From UBA4732 sp002404095 (lineage in GTDB: Bacteria; Planctomycetota; Planctomycetia; Gemmatales; Gemmataceae), in NCBI GenBank assembly GCA_036783645.1, contig DAIPWT010000006.1, forward strand, positions 36,861-100,860: a stretch of DNA of 64,000 nucleotides, given 5' to 3'. The position numbers were made by a program, and so were the translations under genes. The notes beneath the pieces were generated by a model that saw only the letters and a program-made list of their open reading frames with translations, had not been told where the DNA came from and ran no database searches. This document shows positions 60,820-64,000 of the stretch, one piece after another (the first letter of the stretch is position 1; each line of letters begins with the position of its first letter).

Positions 60820-61815
60820 TTAGTCCTTCTTCTCGACGACCCAAATGTTGCGGAAGACCACCGGGTTGTTGTGGTTCTGTAGCTGGATTACGCCAGGCGT
60901 CGGGCCTTCCGGCTGGCCGCCGCCGGTCGGGGTTTTGTTCAGCTTCACGTGATCCTGGACGAGGACGCCGTTGTGCTTGAGGGTGACGACCGCGTCCTCG
61001 ACTTTCTTGTCGCCGTCGAACTTGGCGGCCGTGAAGTCCACGTCATAAGTCTGCCACGACAGCGGCGGATAGCACATGTTGACCAGCGGCTTGAACTGTG
61101 AGTAAATGCCGCCGCATTCGTTGTTCTCGCCCGCCAAGCCAAAACTATCCAATACCTGGATCTCCCAACGATCCTGAATGTAGACGCCGCTGTTGCCACG
61201 GCCCTGGCCGCTCCCCTTCGGCACATACGGCAGGCGAAACTCGACGTGGAAGGCGCAGCTGCCAAACGCCTTTTTGCTCTTGGCGCCCATCTTGAGCAAG
61301 TCGCCCTCGACAATCTTGCCGTTGGTCCATTCGTCCGCGTTTTTACCGTCGAACAGCACGACGGCGCCTTTCGGCGCCTTCTCGCCCAATGTCTTGCTCT
61401 CGCGGATGACGTGCTTGAGCGTAAACCCCTCGCCTTTGTCCGTTTTGCCGGTCAGCTTGGAGTCGGCGATTTCGCCGTTCCATTCGCCCGTGACGGCCGT
61501 CTTGTCATCGGTGGTCGCGGCGGCCGCCTTGATCTTCGTCTTGCCGTCCCAGCCGTCGCCCGGCAGACCGCCCGGCAGAAAGAAGACCTCGAACTTGCCG
61601 TCGCCGCGGGCGATCACGTCGGCGCCGAACTTCTCTTTGCCGACTTCGCCCACGTACTCGCCCTGTACGGCGAAGTCGGGGCCGGCGGACTTCGCGTCGA
61701 TGAACGCATCACCGTGCTTGTCGGCCTTCGCGCCCGCGCATCCGCAGGCGATCAATCCCAAACCCAAAGCCGCGCACAGCGCGGCCGGCAGCCATCGCAT
61801 CATGTTGCACCTCAA
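60820..61815 (-). CDS. DUF1080 (3-keto-disaccharide hydrolase-type) lipoprotein
   Basis: A 331-residue protein with a leader (RWLPAALCAALGLGLIACGC) that ends in a lipobox. Residues ~50-140 form a beta-rich domain; the DUF1080 lectin-like sandwich follows (GAVVLFDGKNADEWTNG, GNSGVYIQDRWEIQVLDSFG, CGGIYSQFKPLVNMCYPP, QNHNNPVVFRNIWVVE). Members cleave 3-keto-sugars or bind glycans at the cell surface. Divergence from the Gfo/Idh gene is not the case here: both read minus and may share a transcript. Confidence 0.9.
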   Translation of the reverse strand: MRCNMMRWLPAALCAALGLGLIACGCAGAKADKHGDAFIDAKSAGPDFAVQGEYVGEVGKEKFGADVIARGDGKFEVFFLPGGLPGDGWDGKTKIKAAAATTDDKTAVTGEWNGEIADSKLTGKTDKGEGFTLKHVIRESKTLGEKAPKGAVVLFDGKNADEWTNGKIVEGDLLKMGAKSKKAFGSCAFHVEFRLPYVPKGSGQGRGNSGVYIQDRWEIQVLDSFGLAGENNECGGIYSQFKPLVNMCYPPLSWQTYDVDFTAAKFDGDKKVEDAVVTLKHNGVLVQDHVKLNKTPTGGGQPEGPTPGVIQLQNHNNPVVFRNIWVVEKKD

Positions 61816-61900
61816 TAGAGTTTTCAGCGGGCGAACCGCGCTTTCGTGACAGGGGGCATACTAACCCCCGAAGGGCTTTAGGGCAAGCGGCGCGTCCTCG

Positions 61901-62932
61901 TCACTCTTGGACCGCCACTGCCTTTCCCGTGCGAACCGACGCAATTTCCCTGAAACACAGCACGAGCGCGTCTCGCGCCAATTTACCGCTGAGCAGGTCC
62001 GGCGCCTTGCTCGTTCGCACCCCTTCGGCCGCCGCGTCGATTTCCGCCGTGAAGCCGCCGAGCGGATCGTCCCCGCCGGCGAGCGCCGGTTGTTCGCTCT
62101 GGCCGTCTTCCAGATAGACTGTCAATGGCGTCGTCCCCGATTCGTATACCAATGTCGCCTTTTCCAGATAGATTTCGTAGCCGTGGACGAAGGGCCGGCC
62201 CTTCATCGCCGTCGCCCCGCTCGAACACGACACCGCCGGCCCGCCGGGACCGTACAGGTATTGCGTGGTCAGGTAGTCCACCGCGCCGTCTTTCCCGATC
62301 AGGCCGCTCGAAAACACCTTGGCCGGCACTCCGGCGATCAAGCCGATGAAGTGCGTGTCGTGGATGTGCAAGTCCACGGCCGGGCCGCCCGTCTTGGCGG
62401 CGTCGCCGATGTCCGCCGACCAGTCCGGCCGCGAGATGACCCGCTTGAAGTGCGCCCCGAGAAGCTTGCCATACTCCCCGCCGCGCACGGCCGTCGCCGC
62501 GAATGCGAACTCAGGAACGAACGGCAGCACATGCGCCACCATAAGCAACCGCTTCGCATCGGCCGCCGTCCTGAGCATGGCGTCGGCCTGCTCTGGGTCG
62601 ATGGCGATGGCCTTTTCGACGAGGACGTGCTTGCCCGCCTTCAGCGCGGCCAGCGCCATGTCGGCGTGCAGGTGCGTCGGCGAACACACATCAATGAGGT
62701 CTATGTCCGGGTCGGCGAGCATGTCCTCGAAGCGCGGGTAGCGTTTGACGGCGCCGAGATCCATCTGTTCGCCGGGCGGGCCGAAGTTGCCGCGGACGCC
62801 GCGCCAATCGCCGGCCAGCTTTTTCGCATCGCGACTGCATAAGGCCGTTACTTGAGCGCCGCTCGCTTTGCGCGCCGCCAGGTAATGGATCATGCCCATG
62901 AAGCCGATCCCTATGAGGCCGATACGCACCAT
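61901..62932 (-). CDS. Gfo/Idh/MocA oxidoreductase, cytoplasmic
   Basis: A 343-residue NAD(P)-dependent dehydrogenase without signal peptide. Rossmann loop IGLIGIGFMGMIHYLAARK at the N-terminus, DVCSPTHLHADMALAAL, and GKHVLVEKAIAIDPEQ. C-terminal dimer domain with HIHDTHFIGLIAG. Substrate unknown; an oxidised sugar would link it to the DUF1080 protein 85 bases downstream, since 3-keto-sugars are made by enzymes of this family. Confidence 0.9.
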   Translation of the reverse strand: MVRIGLIGIGFMGMIHYLAARKASGAQVTALCSRDAKKLAGDWRGVRGNFGPPGEQMDLGAVKRYPRFEDMLADPDIDLIDVCSPTHLHADMALAALKAGKHVLVEKAIAIDPEQADAMLRTAADAKRLLMVAHVLPFVPEFAFAATAVRGGEYGKLLGAHFKRVISRPDWSADIGDAAKTGGPAVDLHIHDTHFIGLIAGVPAKVFSSGLIGKDGAVDYLTTQYLYGPGGPAVSCSSGATAMKGRPFVHGYEIYLEKATLVYESGTTPLTVYLEDGQSEQPALAGGDDPLGGFTAEIDAAAEGVRTSKAPDLLSGKLARDALVLCFREIASVRTGKAVAVQE

Positions 62933-63148
62933 TGCCGTAACTCCGTTTGTTTAAGCGGTTATAGTTTTTTCACATTTCTCATGCTTCCCACCGTTTTGGC
63001 CTGTTTTCCCATGTTTTATGGCAATTCTTTGTGCAATTCTTTGTGCCGGCGGAGAGTGAAAAAAGCGGGATTTCATGGAGTAATTCTAGTGATCCGGGAC
63101 AGTTGGGCGATGGGACTTGACAGGTAATGAGGACGGCGGATAGGATAA

Positions 63149-63168
63149 CAAACCGACCACTTTGTTTT
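63149..63168. promoter_or_regulatory. Operator-like site before tetR
   Basis: AACAAA-N8-TTTGTT, containing AACAAACCG, 17 bases before the TetR gene. The same AACAAACCG half-site recurs downstream at 63855. Autoregulation is plausible. Confidence 0.35.
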
Positions 63169-63184
63169 TTCAGGAAGTAGGCTG

Positions 63185-63811
63185 ATGAAGGCCGTCCAGC
63201 AACCGAGGGCACTGGCCACACGGGAGAAGATACTCAAAGCGGCGGCGCGGCTATTTGCGCTGAAGGGCTACCACGACACGAAACTCGAAGAAGTGCGGAA
63301 TGCGGCCGAAGTGACGACCGGCGCCTTTTTCCACCATTTTAGCAGCAAAGAGGATCTAGGCTTCGCTGTGCTAGACCGGCACATGGAGAGGCGTCGCCAG
63401 GAGTTGGAACAAATCGAACAGGAAATGCCCCCACCCCGCGACGACGCCCCCCTGGAGCGGGTGTATCGACGCCTGGATGCAATCGCGGAACTGGTGCGCC
63501 GCCGCGAGCACCGGAAAGGCGGCTGCATCATCGGCAATCTCAGCACGGCGCTGGCCGACACGCACGAGGCGTTCCGGCAGCGGCTGGCGGACTGCTTCGA
63601 CGAGATGGCCCGCGAGTTTCTACCGGACCTGGAGGCCGCCGCCAGGCAAGGGCGTCCCCAGGGCACGCTCGACACTTGGACGCTGGCTCGTTACCTGATA
63701 ACGGTCGTTGAAGGCGCGATCATGCTGGCGCGTACCTACCGCGACCGGACCTTGCTGGCCCGGCATTTTGGCTGCCTGAAAGAATACCTGGCACAAAACC
63801 TCGGATCGTGA
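63185..63811 (+). CDS. TetR/AcrR-family regulator
   Basis: 208 residues. N-terminal helix-turn-helix typical of TetR: TREKILKAAARLFALKGYHD, TKLEEVRNAAEVTTGAFFHH, FSSKEDLGFAVLDRH. The C-terminal ligand-binding part resembles AcrR/NemR-type regulators (RKGGCIIGNLSTALADTHEA). AGGAAG lies upstream of the ATG. It likely represses itself and the following secreted-protein gene; the ligand is unknown. Confidence 0.92.
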   Translation: MKAVQQPRALATREKILKAAARLFALKGYHDTKLEEVRNAAEVTTGAFFHHFSSKEDLGFAVLDRHMERRRQELEQIEQEMPPPRDDAPLERVYRRLDAIAELVRRREHRKGGCIIGNLSTALADTHEAFRQRLADCFDEMAREFLPDLEAAARQGRPQGTLDTWTLARYLITVVEGAIMLARTYRDRTLLARHFGCLKEYLAQNLGS

Positions 63812-63854
63812 AACCCGCTGGCCGCTGGCCAGGTAGAGTAGTACAATGGATTAA

Positions 63855-63878
63855 AACAAACCGCCTGATCGGTTTATA
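63855..63878. promoter_or_regulatory. Operator-like palindrome before last gene
   Basis: AAACCG-CCTGAT-CGGTTT (63858-63875) within a TTAAAA/TATAAA-rich stretch about 55 bases before the ATG at 63931. Probably a target of the adjacent TetR protein. Confidence 0.45.
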
Positions 63879-63930
63879 AACGCCAGAACGCGGCATGCGT
63901 GCCGCTCCATCCTGAGAAAGAGGAAGAACC

Positions 63931-64000
63931 ATGCGCAATCTGACAGTGGTGGTGTGTTCCGTGCTGTTCGCCGGTCTCGCCTGGGCCCAGCCGTCCCCGG
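63931..64000 (+). CDS. Start of an exported protein, cut by window end
   Basis: The ATG at 63931 follows GAGGAAGAA. The 23 visible residues (RNLTVVVCSVLFAGLAWAQP) are a signal peptide with an AWA cleavage site. What follows lies outside the window. By position after a TetR gene it could belong to an efflux operon; that is a guess. Confidence 0.7.
   Translation, partial: MRNLTVVVCSVLFAGLAWAQPSP

Noticed and set aside
61907..62842. A 311-codon plus-strand frame
   Set aside because: Antisense of the Gfo/Idh/MocA gene, which has intact motifs.
1..64000. tRNA, rRNA or CRISPR arrays
   Set aside because: No cloverleaf with a GTTCGA-type T-loop plus CCA, no rRNA signature, and no regularly spaced direct repeats were found by eye.

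Overview
This is about 64 kb of GC-rich DNA that reads as a planctomycete of the Gemmata/Gemmataceae type. The grounds are: WD40 proteins with HEAT-like tails, a DUF1552 protein paired with a DUF1587/1592/1588/1585 (PSD) cytochrome-type protein, a TIGR03000 domain, DUF1080 and Tat-exported Gfo/Idh/MocA proteins, a DUF4058 remnant, Uma2 proteins, and genes of the tetrahydromethanopterin C1 pathway. All family calls come from reading motifs; no database search was run. One run of ten Ns (43010-43019) is a scaffold join, so gene order across it is provisional.

Layout. 1-5.2 kb: two WD40 proteins, two coupled unknown genes and several gene remnants (DUF4058, ISAs1 transposase). 5.2-9.2 kb: the DUF1552/PSD pair. 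9.5-22.8 kb: a copper or heavy-metal efflux and detoxification region with a multicopper oxidase, TolC-like channel, His-tailed EamA exporter, TIGR03000 protein, Cys-rich secreted protein, CusB-like adaptor, small lipoprotein and an oversized CusA-like pump. Three of these proteins share a C-terminal Cys module. 22.8-26.2 kb: leuC and leuD, separated by a MazF-type toxin-antitoxin pair, an unknown gene and gene debris. 26.3-29.1 kb: a YVTN propeller, a YpeA-like acetyltransferase, an unknown protein and a nucleotidyltransferase. 29.2-37.5 kb: two tandem HAE1 RND pumps and their lipoprotein adaptor, with a palindromic operator-like site upstream.

37.6-40.9 kb, minus strand: a tightly coupled set containing a radical SAM protein and an AhpD-like peroxidase-related protein. 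In the latter the second redox cysteine is an in-frame TGA followed by a good bacterial SECIS-like hairpin, so it is very probably a selenoprotein. This is the most interesting item in the window. 41.2-43.0 kb: two ABC-2 permeases without an ATPase. 43.1 kb: a TlpA-like thioredoxin. 43.9-48.6 kb, minus strand: a membrane-lipid operon (acyltransferase, BtaA-like, BtaB-like, small membrane protein, HTTM protein) that suggests betaine-lipid synthesis under phosphate limitation.

48.9-50.6 kb: a Gfo/Idh/MocA protein and rpsT. 50.8-56.2 kb: ftr/fhcD and fhcC of the C1 pathway, interrupted by a Uma2 gene and followed by coupled genes for an FAD oxidoreductase, a radical SAM protein and a phosphoesterase with a degenerate first motif. 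56.6-58.6 kb: a compact type II restriction-modification locus with C-boxes, controller gene, a PD-(D/E)XK nuclease candidate and a convergent methyltransferase. 58.9-64 kb: a retropepsin-like protein, HicB remnant, response regulator, DUF1080 and Gfo/Idh proteins, and a TetR regulator beside the start of a secreted protein.

Intergenic DNA carries many long, nearly perfect inverted repeats, several belonging to recurring families, usually at gene ends. No tRNA, rRNA or CRISPR array was recognised.
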